Origin: Ardenticatenaceae bacterium
Lineage (GTDB): Bacteria; Chloroflexota; Anaerolineae; Promineifilales; Promineifilaceae
Direction of reading: 5' to 3'
DNA: 64,000 bases
Assembly: GCA_020634395.1 (NCBI GenBank)
Contig: JACKBU010000002.1
Coordinates: 186,001 to 250,000, forward strand
A program made the translations under genes and the position numbers. Below the pieces are notes generated by a model. It had not been told where the DNA came from. It saw nothing but the letters and a program-made list of their open reading frames with translations, and ran no database searches. This document shows, piece after piece, positions 9,063-18,043 of this stretch (position 1 is the first letter of the stretch; each line of letters starts with the position of its first letter).

Positions 9063-10787
9063 TTATTCATCAATATTCTCAATCAACGTCATCATGGCCG
9101 CCAAATCCGGAGCCACGCGCGCCTGTGCTGCCTGTTCAAACGCATAACCCACGGCCAGCAGCTGCGGTTCAGACAAAAAACCACCCACGAAAACTACCCC
9201 CTCTGGCGTGCCGTCTGCGGCGTAACCGGCGGGAACCGTTAAGGCGGGGTAGCCGGCCGGGGCATAAAGCTGCCCCACATCGGAGAGAATCACGTCAACG
9301 TCGTAGTTTTGGAAGATAAGGTCCAGGGCGTTGCGGGCCAGCCCGTTGTCTTGTTGGGACAGGGAGGCAAATTCTTCAGCGGTAACGGCCGTTCCCTGCG
9401 CCCCCTCCAAATACCCCTGCCCATACGGCGCGCGGTTGGCCAGGTCTTCCTTGTTAAACGCAATAATCTCCTCCAGCGAGCCCACCGATGCGTCCGGGCC
9501 TAAGCCCGCCAGGAATTCATTGATGGCCGCTTTGTAACCGTATTCCAGGCGCTTTGAGAGATCTGTTGCCCCTCTAGGAATATTGGTGATCGGGAACTCC
9601 ACAACCGTGACCCCGGCCGCGGACAAGACCTCGCCCTGCGCCCGAATGGTTGCGTTGTATTCTTCAAACATCTGGCGCAGATTGTTCTGTTGCTCAGTAT
9701 CCGTTACACCTAGATCGGCAAAATAGGCCGCAAACGCCTCATCATTCCAAACCGGCAGACCCACGCGCAAATCGGACACGCTTTCCGTCGTCAGGAACTG
9801 GGTAAAGTCCGTGCCGGCCAGCGTGTTGCTGCTCGTCGTAAAATCGTTGGAGTCCACGCCGGTCATGGCGCTCAACAAGACCGCCACATCCGTCACCGTA
9901 CGCCCCATCGGGCCGGGCACGTCCTGCTGCGGCAGCAAAGGAATGACGTAATCCCGGCTGACCATGCCCATCGTTGGTTTCAAGGCCACCACGGAATTGA
10001 TTTCTGCCGGAGAAATAAGCGAACCCTGGGTTTCTGTACCCACACTCACCGTCGCCAAATCGGCCGCCACGGCCACGGCCGAACCACTGCTGGAACCATA
10101 GGTCTCAAATGCGCCATACGGATTGCGCGTCTGGCCGCCGTTGGTACTGAAGCCATTGGGCATACACGGGTCCATGTAATTGGCCCACTCCGAGAGATTG
10201 GCCTTCCCCAGAATGACCGCCCCGGCGTCGCGCAGTTGACTCACCAAAAACGCATCCCGCGCCGGATCCCAGTCGAGCATAGCCGCTGCGCCAGCGGCCG
10301 TGTGCATCTGGTCGCCGGTGGCGATGTTGTCTTTGAGCAGCACCGGAATGCCGTGCAGCGGACCGCGTACATTGCCTGCGGCCCGTTCTTCATCCAAGGC
10401 CCGAGCAATCTCCAGCACGTCGGGGTTCAACTCCAACACCGAATTCAGCTTGTCCACGTCATAGCGCTGGATGCGCTCCAGATAGTAAACAACCAGATCC
10501 ACGGAGCTTAGTTCCCCGCTGTCCATCAATCCTTGTAATTCGGGAATGGTTCGGCCGCTGACCAGCGTTTCCCGCGCGGCGGCCTGGTCCGGGGTATAGG
10601 CGGCGAGAACGGCCGTAAACGGCGTAAAGTCCCGCGCCAATTTGCCGGTGTAATCCGGTTCCGGCCGGGGAAAGGATTGATCCGTGAGGGGGCAAGCTCC
10701 GCCGCCTGTGGCGGAACCCCCAACGCCGCAAGCCGCCAACAAAAGTGAGAGCAGCACCGCCAAAAACAACAGGATGAATTTTCTCAT
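9063..10787 (-). CDS. Amidase-signature family lipoprotein
   Basis: The 574-residue protein starts with a lipoprotein signal ending LLLAAC, with acylation Cys20. The amidase-signature core shows Lys152 (LLKDN), the Gly/Ser-rich loop YGSSSGSAV (about 230-238) with the cis-Ser, and the nucleophile region GTETQGSLISPA with Ser256. It hydrolyses an amide or peptide-like bond outside the cytoplasmic membrane. The family covers many substrates, so the true one is unknown. ATG at 10787 has GGAGG about 11 bases upstream. It leads a run of secreted lipoproteins on the minus strand. Confidence 0.9.
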   Translation of the reverse strand: MRKFILLFLAVLLSLLLAACGVGGSATGGGACPLTDQSFPRPEPDYTGKLARDFTPFTAVLAAYTPDQAAARETLVSGRTIPELQGLMDSGELSSVDLVVYYLERIQRYDVDKLNSVLELNPDVLEIARALDEERAAGNVRGPLHGIPVLLKDNIATGDQMHTAAGAAAMLDWDPARDAFLVSQLRDAGAVILGKANLSEWANYMDPCMPNGFSTNGGQTRNPYGAFETYGSSSGSAVAVAADLATVSVGTETQGSLISPAEINSVVALKPTMGMVSRDYVIPLLPQQDVPGPMGRTVTDVAVLLSAMTGVDSNDFTTSSNTLAGTDFTQFLTTESVSDLRVGLPVWNDEAFAAYFADLGVTDTEQQNNLRQMFEEYNATIRAQGEVLSAAGVTVVEFPITNIPRGATDLSKRLEYGYKAAINEFLAGLGPDASVGSLEEIIAFNKEDLANRAPYGQGYLEGAQGTAVTAEEFASLSQQDNGLARNALDLIFQNYDVDVILSDVGQLYAPAGYPALTVPAGYAADGTPEGVVFVGGFLSEPQLLAVGYAFEQAAQARVAPDLAAMMTLIENIDE

Positions 10788-10825
10788 CGCTTATTTTCCT
10801 CCAATCCTCCGGCCGGGCAGCGGCC

Positions 10826-12424
10826 CTAGCGGGCGGTGACGAAGTTCATCACCCCGGCCCCGCCATCGGGCAGCGTGTAGAACAATTGGCCCTGGGTAAT
10901 CACTTCGATACCGTTGATGATTTCCGAGCGCCATCGGTTGCCGTTAACGGCCGTCAATCCGGCCAAAAACGCCTGCTCCTGCTCCATAACTCCGGCCGGT
11001 TCAGCGCACGTTTTCTGCCCGGTCACGATGTTGTCGATGGTGAAATAGCCGTTGGCCGGCGTGATCGTGCCAGAGTAGTTGTTGCAGCCGGCAAAACCGG
11101 AGGCCAGGTCATCGGCCAGATTCCCGATGATGGTGGTGCCGGGAATGACCGGCTGCGGAGCGTCTGCAGGACCAAAGGAAACCAGATAGAACGTGTGGGC
11201 GTCAGCTTCTTCAACCGGCGATTCCGGCTCCGGCACAGGCGCACCCTGGGCCACAAAGCGCATGGTGCCCCCATCCGCCATTTGATCCAGGTAGAGGTTG
11301 CCGCCCTGAATTTGGAAAATAGCCACGTTGGTTAGCTGCTGTAAGAAAGCATCGGCCTGCGAATCCGGCGGGCAGGCGGCTCTGGTGGACACGCCCGGGG
11401 TGATGGTGAGACTGCTGCCGTTCAGTGTATAAGCGGCCTGGACGTGGTTGCAGTCGGCCTGGATGGTGGCCGTGTTGTCGTCCTTAAAGAGGATGACATA
11501 CCGGCTGGGGTCGTTGACGTAGACCGGGCCTTGCACGGGGTCCGTGGTGGACACCCACTCCCAGGGAATGCCCAACAGGGACAATTCCTGCGCGTTTGCG
11601 GCCACAACCGGCACGGTGTCGCCGTTTTGTACCTCCGCAAACTGGGCGGCGACCCACACCTGGCCGCCAGGCAGTTGGGGCGCGGCGGCCAGCCACCACT
11701 GCCCGTCTTCGCTGACGCCGATCACTTCGCCGGTTTCGCCAAACGGGGCCGCCCCCACGTAGGGGTAGTTGACGCCGGGGCCGGTGCGCAGGAAGACGCC
11801 ATCCGGCGCGATGACTTTGCCAACGGCCGTTTGGGCATCGGGCGGAGGCGCGGGCAGGTCAACGGCCGGGGCATCAAGCAGGCGGAAGAAATCCAGCGGT
11901 CCGCCGTCGGCCCAGGCCAGGATCAGCACGTTGCCGTTTTCCAGGAAACGGAAGTTTTGCGCTTCGCCAAAGAGTTTCATCATTTCGTCGGCCAGGGAGC
12001 CGGGCGGGCAGGCGGCCAGCGTGGTGGGGCCGGGCTGCATGGTGATGGCGTCCGGCGGGGTGGTGGCATAGCTGCCGGCGGCGTTATTGCAATCCACCTG
12101 AGCGCTGAACGTACCATCTTCGTTAAAGATGAGCGTGTAGTTTTCCGGATTGGGCACGTCGAGCGTGGCCGTGTCGCTGCCGTTGGGATCACGCGCTTCC
12201 CAGGCCCAGGTGCGGTCGATCAGGTCCGGGTCGGGGACGTGTTCGGGCGTGGCCGGGGTGGGCGAGGAGGTGGGGGAAACGGCCGTTTCCCCCGTCGGCT
12301 CACTCTCAACCACGGTCGGCGGCTGGGTAGGGGCAGTAGTCGCGGCCGGCTCTGCGGTGTCTCCCTGGCAAGCCGCCAACAGAAAAACAAAGACAATCAC
12401 AATGGGCACAATCACTCTTTTCAT
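10826..12424 (-). CDS. META-domain lipoprotein with SH3-like insert
   Basis: The 532-residue protein has a lipoprotein signal ending LLAAC (Cys19) and a Thr/Pro/Ser-rich linker. Three META (HslJ-like) domains lie at about 65-185, 285-390 and 405-530. Each shows the W-W ... CNNAAGSY ... ACPP pattern. An SH3b-like domain sits between the first two (about 203-265, FLRTGPGVNYPYVG). Domains of this kind usually bind ligands or the cell wall. No catalytic site is seen. The linker region carries a 22-bp perfect palindrome centred on ACGGCCGT (12272-12293). Confidence 0.85.
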   Translation of the reverse strand: MKRVIVPIVIVFVFLLAACQGDTAEPAATTAPTQPPTVVESEPTGETAVSPTSSPTPATPEHVPDPDLIDRTWAWEARDPNGSDTATLDVPNPENYTLIFNEDGTFSAQVDCNNAAGSYATTPPDAITMQPGPTTLAACPPGSLADEMMKLFGEAQNFRFLENGNVLILAWADGGPLDFFRLLDAPAVDLPAPPPDAQTAVGKVIAPDGVFLRTGPGVNYPYVGAAPFGETGEVIGVSEDGQWWLAAAPQLPGGQVWVAAQFAEVQNGDTVPVVAANAQELSLLGIPWEWVSTTDPVQGPVYVNDPSRYVILFKDDNTATIQADCNHVQAAYTLNGSSLTITPGVSTRAACPPDSQADAFLQQLTNVAIFQIQGGNLYLDQMADGGTMRFVAQGAPVPEPESPVEEADAHTFYLVSFGPADAPQPVIPGTTIIGNLADDLASGFAGCNNYSGTITPANGYFTIDNIVTGQKTCAEPAGVMEQEQAFLAGLTAVNGNRWRSEIINGIEVITQGQLFYTLPDGGAGVMNFVTAR

Positions 12425-12512
12425 GAGGTTCCTGTATGTTTACTCCTAAATAACCGCTGACTTTTAAGTCCGCAAGATTAGACAAATCGGCAAGATTTGT
12501 CGGATAGATAGA

Positions 12513-14534
12513 TTACTCTGTAGCTAACGGGGCAAACGTGAGTGTACCGATTGGCGCATCCGTGTCATCAGCAGAAACGATGATCATTTGGTTTTCCACA
12601 AAGACTACCGCTTCTGCCCTTTGCAAGAGTTCATAGAATTGGTCGGCATAAGGGCCTTCCTCACAACTCGCATCGGTTTTTTCCGGTGTATCGAAGGTGA
12701 GACTAAGCACTTGCCCCTCTATTTCGTAACTGCCGGTGGTTACCCGGCAACCGGTGCCAATAATGAGCAAGTCGCCGACGAGAGAAAAATTGTAGGTGTA
12801 TCCTTCGTCAATGGCCGTCTGGTTGCCCTCAGCATCGGTCAAGGAAACCCAGTGCCAATTTTGCCCCTCTTCATCGGTTGGACTGCTGAAGGTTATCGAA
12901 GGATCCCAGATTTTGAAGACAAATGTGCCGCCATCCGCGGGCAAGTCGATGAGTAAACGGCCGTTGTCAAACCGCCACGTCTCGGCATCATTGAGTTGTT
13001 CGACAGCTTGCACGGCTAATGAATCAGCCTCGCAGGTCAGGGTAGAACCGTCGATCTCCAGGTCAATATTGCCCGTTCCGGCGACGGTGTAAGCGCCGTT
13101 GGCCACACCACAATCCGGGGTATTGAAGGTGACAGTCTGGTCAGCCGAAATGATAAGTCTATAAACGGTTGCCTCGTCAATATCCGTTGTTTCCGTCGGT
13201 GACACAAACTGTGCCCACTGCCACGGGGTGAGGGAATCGGCAGGCAGCAGTGTTCCCGCAGAAACTGGCAGAGCGCCGTCTCCTTCCAGGATATTGAGGA
13301 CATTTAGGAAGTTAAACCCTGAATAGGAACCGGAGTTGGTCAGGCCAACCACGACAATTTCGGCTTCGGGTTCAGTGTACCAGAGGCTTTGAAAGGCGAG
13401 TGTCGCTCCTTCATGCCCCCAAACGGTCCCATCGTTGGCAAAGTCCATGAGTCCCAGCCCGTATGCCGCACCCACGATATTCAGCGCATCGGCATTAAAA
13501 GTGAGCATTTCGGCTAACGTCTCAGGGTTGTGGAAGAATTGACCGTTGGCCAGGGCATGACCATAGGTGGCAAGGTCAGCGGCCGTCATGGCGACCGACC
13601 CGGCGGCCCAACCTTGAGAACCGTTCCAGTTGGTGCCATCAATCATGTCGCCATTCTCATTCCAAACGTAACCACGGGTGGATGTTTCTTGCAGTGTGGG
13701 CACATCTTCGATGAGGACGGCACTTTCCATGCCCAGAGGATCAAAAATGCGGGTTTGCAGCAGATCGCGGTACGTTTCACCCGTCGCTTTTTCCAGAATC
13801 ATGCCCAGCAGGATATAGCCGGTATTGCTGTATTTCCATTTTCCAGCTTCACCGGGAGCAAAGTCGGGGGTGCCATTTTCGACGGCATAGTCAACGAGTT
13901 CGGCCGGGGTATAGCCTTTTTCGAGCAAGGCCGGGTCATCCAGGCCTGCACCAATAATGGGATCGCCATAATCCCAGGCGCCTGTTGTGTGGTTGGCCAA
14001 CTGCCGGATGGTCATCTGATCGCCGTTGGGCAGAGCGGCGGCCTGTTCGGGCAGCCATTGGCTGAGGGAGTCTTGCAGGGTGAGGACACCTTCTTCGACC
14101 AACTGCATGAGGATGACGACGGTCATGGATTTGGTGTTGCTGCCAATTTGCAGGATATCGTCTGTGCGCATGGGGGTGCCGTCTGCCATGTGGGCGAGAC
14201 CGGCGGCGTTAAGGTAACGGCCGTCGGGCGTATCCACCAACAAGACCAGACCTGGCGTGGCATACTTGTAGTCGCCGCCTTCGGTGTAGACCTGTGACTG
14301 CAGGTAAGCATCCAGTTGGGCGACGATATCGGCGGGTAGAGCGCCAGCCATCGCCCCTTCGCCGTCATCGGGTTCAATTATGGTTGGTTCGGCAGCAGGC
14401 TCTGTTGGGCTAGGGACCAGTTCGGATGTGGGCGGAACGGCCGTTGCCGGTTGTGGTATAGCTGTTGGCTCCTGCTGAGCGCAGGCGCTCAAGAGCAGGA
14501 TAAACAAAATTAGAGTGGTGATCATTTTTTTCAT
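12513..14534 (-). CDS. Class C beta-lactamase-like serine hydrolase lipoprotein with META-like domains
   Basis: From the ATG at 14534 the product has 673 residues. The lipoprotein signal ends LLLSAC (Cys18). The hydrolase domain (about 65-430) shows SNTK (Ser132-Lys135), YSN (Tyr235-Asn237) and a HEGATLAF segment in the usual HxG/KTG position. This matches the penicillin-binding/class C beta-lactamase superfamily, which acts on D-Ala-D-Ala-like peptides or esters. Two META-like domains follow (about 450-560 and 565-670). An earlier ATG at 14552 or a start at 14624 is possible, but the signal peptide fits 14534 best. Confidence 0.85.
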   Translation of the reverse strand: MKKMITTLILFILLLSACAQQEPTAIPQPATAVPPTSELVPSPTEPAAEPTIIEPDDGEGAMAGALPADIVAQLDAYLQSQVYTEGGDYKYATPGLVLLVDTPDGRYLNAAGLAHMADGTPMRTDDILQIGSNTKSMTVVILMQLVEEGVLTLQDSLSQWLPEQAAALPNGDQMTIRQLANHTTGAWDYGDPIIGAGLDDPALLEKGYTPAELVDYAVENGTPDFAPGEAGKWKYSNTGYILLGMILEKATGETYRDLLQTRIFDPLGMESAVLIEDVPTLQETSTRGYVWNENGDMIDGTNWNGSQGWAAGSVAMTAADLATYGHALANGQFFHNPETLAEMLTFNADALNIVGAAYGLGLMDFANDGTVWGHEGATLAFQSLWYTEPEAEIVVVGLTNSGSYSGFNFLNVLNILEGDGALPVSAGTLLPADSLTPWQWAQFVSPTETTDIDEATVYRLIISADQTVTFNTPDCGVANGAYTVAGTGNIDLEIDGSTLTCEADSLAVQAVEQLNDAETWRFDNGRLLIDLPADGGTFVFKIWDPSITFSSPTDEEGQNWHWVSLTDAEGNQTAIDEGYTYNFSLVGDLLIIGTGCRVTTGSYEIEGQVLSLTFDTPEKTDASCEEGPYADQFYELLQRAEAVVFVENQMIIVSADDTDAPIGTLTFAPLATE

Positions 14535-14625
14535 CGGTAAAAATCTCTTCATTTTAATTTCTGCTGAGGCAATCTCAATCCGTCTGGTTATCGTAAGCAG
14601 TATGCAAGGCCTGGATTGCCTCATT

Positions 14626-14667
14626 AAAAGTTTGTAGTGCGCACTAAAGTGCGCACTACAAACTTTT
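14626..14667 (-). terminator. Perfect 20-bp stem with 2-nt centre, likely terminator or cruciform
   Basis: Arms 14626-14645 and 14648-14667 match perfectly around a central AA, and the inner part reads TAGTGCGCACTA on both sides. It lies about 80 bp downstream of the holin-like gene on the minus strand. The run of A before and T after the stem would let it terminate transcription in both directions. Confidence 0.7.
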
Positions 14668-14747
14668 TCATTGACTAGGGAGGCCGTTGCCTGATTGGGA
14701 ATCCAGACAACGGCCGTTATCGGTCAGAACCCAAAAATGCTCAATGA

Positions 14748-15116
14748 TTAAACCAGCAGACTTACCAACCAGCCGATCAGGAAATAAACCACACCGATGG
14801 CAATGGCGGCAACGAGAGCGCCCACAAACCCGGCGACCCGTAAGCCCTTTAGCAGCCGATCACTGATCAACAAGACAATCGCGGCAATGATCAATTGGAT
14901 AACGGCGGCCAACCAGTTGCCGCCAAAGGAAATACCCAAAACGCCCAGCAGCCAGTTGATAATCGCCCCAACAATGGCAATGATGATGGCCGCGATGAAG
15001 GCGCTGCCAAACCCATCAACCTCCAGTCCCAGTCCCAGCTTGCTCACAATCCAGATAACAACACCGGAAATGAGCGCACCAACGATAACGCCAATAAGCA
15101 ATCCTATAAGACTCAT
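14748..15116 (-). CDS. Holin-like 4-TM protein (phage holin superfamily IV type)
   Basis: The 122-residue, very hydrophobic protein has four membrane helices with Gly/Ala/Ile-rich faces. This pattern matches the PF04020-type '4 TMS phage holin' family, common in bacterial chromosomes without a phage. ATG at 15116 follows a strong AAGGAGG site. No phage genes are nearby, so a housekeeping membrane role is more likely than lysis. Confidence 0.75.
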   Translation of the reverse strand: MSLIGLLIGVIVGALISGVVIWIVSKLGLGLEVDGFGSAFIAAIIIAIVGAIINWLLGVLGISFGGNWLAAVIQLIIAAIVLLISDRLLKGLRVAGFVGALVAAIAIGVVYFLIGWLVSLLV

Positions 15117-15243
15117 GATTTGCCTCCTTCAGTCAACGAAGTATTAAAACGAACCTTCTTCAGAAATTGGGCTCGACCGATTATTGGTTATGCGAGCTTC
15201 ATATAGAGAACCCTACCTGAATGGGGGCAGTGGGTTTGCCCTA

Positions 15244-16389
15244 TCACTGAATCACAAACGTGATGGTGAAAGCTAAGGATGGGTTTTCCGGTGTAGTTAG
15301 CGGTTGGATCGTTACGTAATAATCGCCGGTTGTGGGGATAGACAGCCAGGTGTTGTTGTTGATTTGCCCATTTTCCCCATTGACGGGCAGTGCGCCGCCC
15401 GGTCCCTGGACGAGAATTTGTAGCGGTTCGCCGCTGGAAGACGTGGCAATCTCCATGGTTTGCCCGGCGAGGGCGCGCAGCACGTAACCGGCGGGCTGGG
15501 CATTGGTAATCACCCCGCTACGAGTGGCGACGATGGAACCGGCATCGAAGTTCACCCGTTCGTAGGCGGTATTTACGGGCGGCTCGATGGGTTGTACAGG
15601 CACGCCAGCGCCTGGAATAACCAGGGTTTGGCCGGCGATGATGCCGTTGGCCGCGGCCGGATTAGCCGCTATCAGCTGCTGCGTACTAAGACCAAACCGT
15701 AAGCCAATGGAGTAAAGTGTGTCCCCGGCGGCAATCGTGTAGTAGGGTGCGGCATAGGTCCCCATGGCATAGTGGCGGGGGCCGGTATCCACGCCAGAGC
15801 CGGGCTGGGAAGGGGCAGAAGTGGGCGGCACGGCCGTTGCCGGCAGCGGGGTTGGCGAGGAGAGCACGGCCGTGGGCATCACAACCACAGCGTCGGCCGG
15901 AATGAAAAACAGACTGCCGCCATCGGCTGCCAGATCGATACGCAGCTGCCCGTTTCCAATCTGATACTTGGCGGCGACAGCCAGCAGGGCCAAAAACTGG
16001 TCGCTGCGCGATCCCGGCGGGCAGGCAGCCAGAGTCACCGGTCCCAGAGCAATGGTCAGGCTGTCGCCGGCAGTGTTGAAGGATCCGGCGGCGTTGTTGC
16101 AATCAGCCCGAACCTGCAAGGCGCCGTCCGGCTGAAAGGCTACGGTGTAGTTTTGCGGCTCGCTCACGTCGCTGGCCCCGGCAGCCTGATCGATCAGGCG
16201 CACCCAGGCCCAGGTGGTGGCCGTCAGTTCAGCGCGTTGGTCGGAGGCCACGGCCGTGGGCACATTGGTGGGGGCGACGACTGTAGGGGGAACGGCCGTA
16301 ATGGTAGGCGCCGGCTCTTCATTTCCGCCACAACTGACCAAGATGAAGGCCAGAACTATAAGGAAAAAGTAGACGTTTAATCGTTTCAT
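15244..16389 (-). CDS. META-LysM lipoprotein with pre-peptidase-like C-terminal domain
   Basis: The 381-residue protein has a lipoprotein signal (ILVSC, Cys20). One META domain (about 55-165) has the CNNAAGSF and ACPPGS signatures. A Pro/Thr/Ser linker leads to a LysM domain (about 213-258; YYTIAAGDTLYSIGLRFG and AAANGIIAGQTLVIPG). A beta-rich C-terminal domain (about 285-380) resembles bacterial pre-peptidase (PPC) domains. LysM should bind peptidoglycan-type glycans. GAGAGG precedes ATG 16389. It is the third META-bearing lipoprotein within 6 kb. Confidence 0.85.
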   Translation of the reverse strand: MKRLNVYFFLIVLAFILVSCGGNEEPAPTITAVPPTVVAPTNVPTAVASDQRAELTATTWAWVRLIDQAAGASDVSEPQNYTVAFQPDGALQVRADCNNAAGSFNTAGDSLTIALGPVTLAACPPGSRSDQFLALLAVAAKYQIGNGQLRIDLAADGGSLFFIPADAVVVMPTAVLSSPTPLPATAVPPTSAPSQPGSGVDTGPRHYAMGTYAAPYYTIAAGDTLYSIGLRFGLSTQQLIAANPAAANGIIAGQTLVIPGAGVPVQPIEPPVNTAYERVNFDAGSIVATRSGVITNAQPAGYVLRALAGQTMEIATSSSGEPLQILVQGPGGALPVNGENGQINNNTWLSIPTTGDYYVTIQPLTTPENPSLAFTITFVIQ

Positions 16390-16407
16390 GCTTTGCCTCT
16401 CTAATCG

Positions 16408-16638
16408 TTAGGCATTGTTTGTTTTTCCCCGAGAATCGGTCTTAGGGATAGGCGTTGAGCGTTTCTGGCAGTGCAGGTGATGGTTGTCTTGGTGCCGCCA
16501 GAAATAGGTGAGATGGTTATCCATTGTGCGCCGTTGGCGCAGCCGCAGCGGGCCGCCACAGTAGGGACACAGGGCACTTTCGGGCGCATCCGGCCCTGCC
16601 AGAACAGGTTCTCCATGGGAGGTAACGGCCGTTTTCAT
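16408..16638 (-). CDS. Small zinc-ribbon-like protein
   Basis: The 76-residue product contains CPYCGG (about residues 23-28) followed by RLRQRR and a His/Cys-rich stretch (WRHQDNHHLHC). Together these could form a small metal site. It ends 18 bp before the LysM lipoprotein start. Its ATG overlaps the TGA of an upstream reading frame (ATGA, 16635-16638), which hints at translation of both. The ribosome site is weak. I do not recognise a named family. Confidence 0.5.
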   Translation of the reverse strand: MKTAVTSHGEPVLAGPDAPESALCPYCGGPLRLRQRRTMDNHLTYFWRHQDNHHLHCQKRSTPIPKTDSRGKTNNA

Positions 16639-16860
16639 TCCATTCGTGGCGCATGAGTGTCCAATAACTGCTTCATTGCTAGATTGAACGCCTCTTCGGG
16701 TTTATGCCAAGCCGTAATGCCGTCTCTGTCCCAGAGCAATGTCCGATGACAGAGACGGTCAACAATGCGGTAAATCAAACTGCTGTTATTCAAGTCAGGA
16801 TCGGGCAGCGCCTTCGGCCGGCTCGCCGGCGGCCGACTAAAAAAAGCGACGGGCTTTGCT
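16635..16860 (-). other. Residual open frame coupled to the zinc-ribbon gene; possible gene remnant
   Basis: A frame open on the minus strand ends with TGA at 16635, overlapping the ATG of the next gene. Its C-terminal part (IYRIVDRLCHRTLLWDRDG onward) looks protein-like. No good start exists between here and the GlsB-like gene at 16861. It may be the tail of a broken gene. The segment also holds a GC-rich inverted repeat near 16810-16835. Confidence 0.25.
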
Positions 16861-17115
16861 TCAGCGGCGGCCAAATACCAGGTTGACAATGGCCAATAAG
16901 ATGACTGCGCCAAGAACAGCAACCAGAAAGCTGGTAAGGTTAAAGCCGGTGACGCCAGAACCGCCAATCAGGCTCATGACCCAACCGCCAAGGGCCGCTC
17001 CCACGACACCAACAATAATGTTCATCAGGCAGCCCTGCCGCTCATTGCGTCCAGTAATGAGGCTGGCCACCCAGCCAGCCAATGCTCCAAAAACGATCCA
17101 GCTTAGAATTCCCAT
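16861..17115 (-). CDS. GlsB/YeaQ/YmgE family stress-response membrane protein
   Basis: The 84-residue protein has three hydrophobic segments with the family pattern: GILSWIVFGALAGWVAS, then GCLMNIIVGVVGAALGGW, then a C-terminal helix ending in FGRR. The length matches the transglycosylase-associated/GlsB family, linked to general and envelope stress. AAGGA precedes ATG 17115. It lies next to a YtxH-like gene, a frequent pairing in stress loci. Confidence 0.9.
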   Translation of the reverse strand: MGILSWIVFGALAGWVASLITGRNERQGCLMNIIVGVVGAALGGWVMSLIGGSGVTGFNLTSFLVAVLGAVILLAIVNLVFGRR

Positions 17116-17142
17116 GGTGTCCTTCCTTTATTGATCTATGAT

Positions 17143-17406
17143 TTATCCAGGCAGCGTGGAAGAAGCGGCTTCGTCCCCTTTGTCTTTCAGAGTTTCCATC
17201 TTAGCCTGCACGTCACTTTGCATCTTATCCATATGCCGGTAAAGCTGCTCCGAAGCCTGGGCATATTCCTGCTTCAGGTGTTCCCGTTCAGCCCGGGCTT
17301 CCTGCTGCAGTTCCTGGCGCAGTTCTTCACCGGATTTGGGCGCCAGCAGCAGGGCTGCCGCGGCTCCCACAACAACTCCCAATACAAATGCCACAATCAT
17401 TTTCAT
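17143..17406 (-). CDS. YtxH domain-containing protein
   Basis: The 87-residue protein has one N-terminal membrane helix (MIVAFVLGVVVGAAAALLLA) followed by the family's APKSGEELR motif, then a charged coiled-coil. This is the standard YtxH arrangement. The ATG at 17406 sits 8 bases after a near-perfect GGAGGTGAT site. A TTG two codons upstream is too close to that site. It is probably a membrane-attached general stress protein. Confidence 0.9.
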   Translation of the reverse strand: MKMIVAFVLGVVVGAAAALLLAPKSGEELRQELQQEARAEREHLKQEYAQASEQLYRHMDKMQSDVQAKMETLKDKGDEAASSTLPG

Positions 17407-17452
17407 CGTCAATCACCTCCAAAATTTTCTCGCGAAATGAAATTAGGTTTAG

Positions 17453-17818
17453 TCAGGGTGAAAACACGGCCGTTTCCACTTCCTGCAGTGAACAATTCTG
17501 ATGCAAGATGCCATCCGCGCCGGCCGTCCATAACAAATCATGGTGTCTGGATGTAGCTGTCAGCACCAGGCACTTCGTCTGGGGCGAGACCTGCTTAATG
17601 TACCCAATAAGCGTGGCCCGCTCGACTACAGGCAGGTTGGCGTCAATCACCACAACTTCTACCGCCTGCTGTTTGATGAGGGTATAAGCAGTTAATGCTC
17701 CGGCGGCATCCAACACATTGACATCCGGCAAAGATTGCAGCATGCTGTACAATGTGTTGTGAACAACACCAGGTTGAGAGACAAGCATGATGAGGAGTCG
17801 CTTGGCCGGAGAAGACAA
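17453..17818 (-). CDS. Single-domain receiver protein, degenerate acidic pocket
   Basis: The 121-residue protein has the alternating alpha/beta pattern of CheY-like receivers and no output domain. The phospho-acceptor-like Asp59 (VVVIDANLP) and Thr87 (VLTAT) are kept. The acidic pair after strand 1 is replaced by Ser-Gln (MLVSQP), and the conserved Lys is replaced by His106 (GILHQ). Phosphorylation is therefore doubtful. The start is TTG 17818, supported by GAGGC upstream. The first ATG (17788) would remove strand 1. It is divergent from the histidine kinase at 18044. Confidence 0.7.
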   Translation of the reverse strand: MSSPAKRLLIMLVSQPGVVHNTLYSMLQSLPDVNVLDAAGALTAYTLIKQQAVEVVVIDANLPVVERATLIGYIKQVSPQTKCLVLTATSRHHDLLWTAGADGILHQNCSLQEVETAVFSP

Positions 17819-18003
17819 TTTTATTGCCTCATGAATAAATTTTGTGTATAAAATCAGACAAAACGTGGACGAAAGAGCAGATTTTTTGAATTTGTCTGGT
17901 ATTTGTTACTCTTATAGTAGTGTATCTATATCTCGTGAATCGCCATCAGACAAGAGGATGATTTTTAGGAACAATGAGACTACTCTGTTTGCATGATGTG
18001 TGT

Positions 18004-18021
18004 CTCATCCATTTGGATGAG
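18004..18021 (+). promoter_or_regulatory. Small hairpin in the kinase leader
   Basis: CTCATCC and GGATGAG (18004-18010 and 18015-18021) form a 7-bp inverted repeat with a 4-nt loop, 22 bp before the GTG start of the kinase. It could be a protein-binding site or a leader hairpin. No promoter hexamers are clear. Confidence 0.35.
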
Positions 18022-18043
18022 AGACGGCTAGACGGCCGTTAAC

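Noticed and set aside
11444..12460. A 338-aa Gly/Arg-rich plus-strand frame
   Set aside because: It is an antisense shadow of the META lipoprotein.
14748..15116. Prophage remnant suggested by the holin-like protein
   Set aside because: No other phage gene is nearby, and this holin-type family is common as a chromosomal membrane protein.
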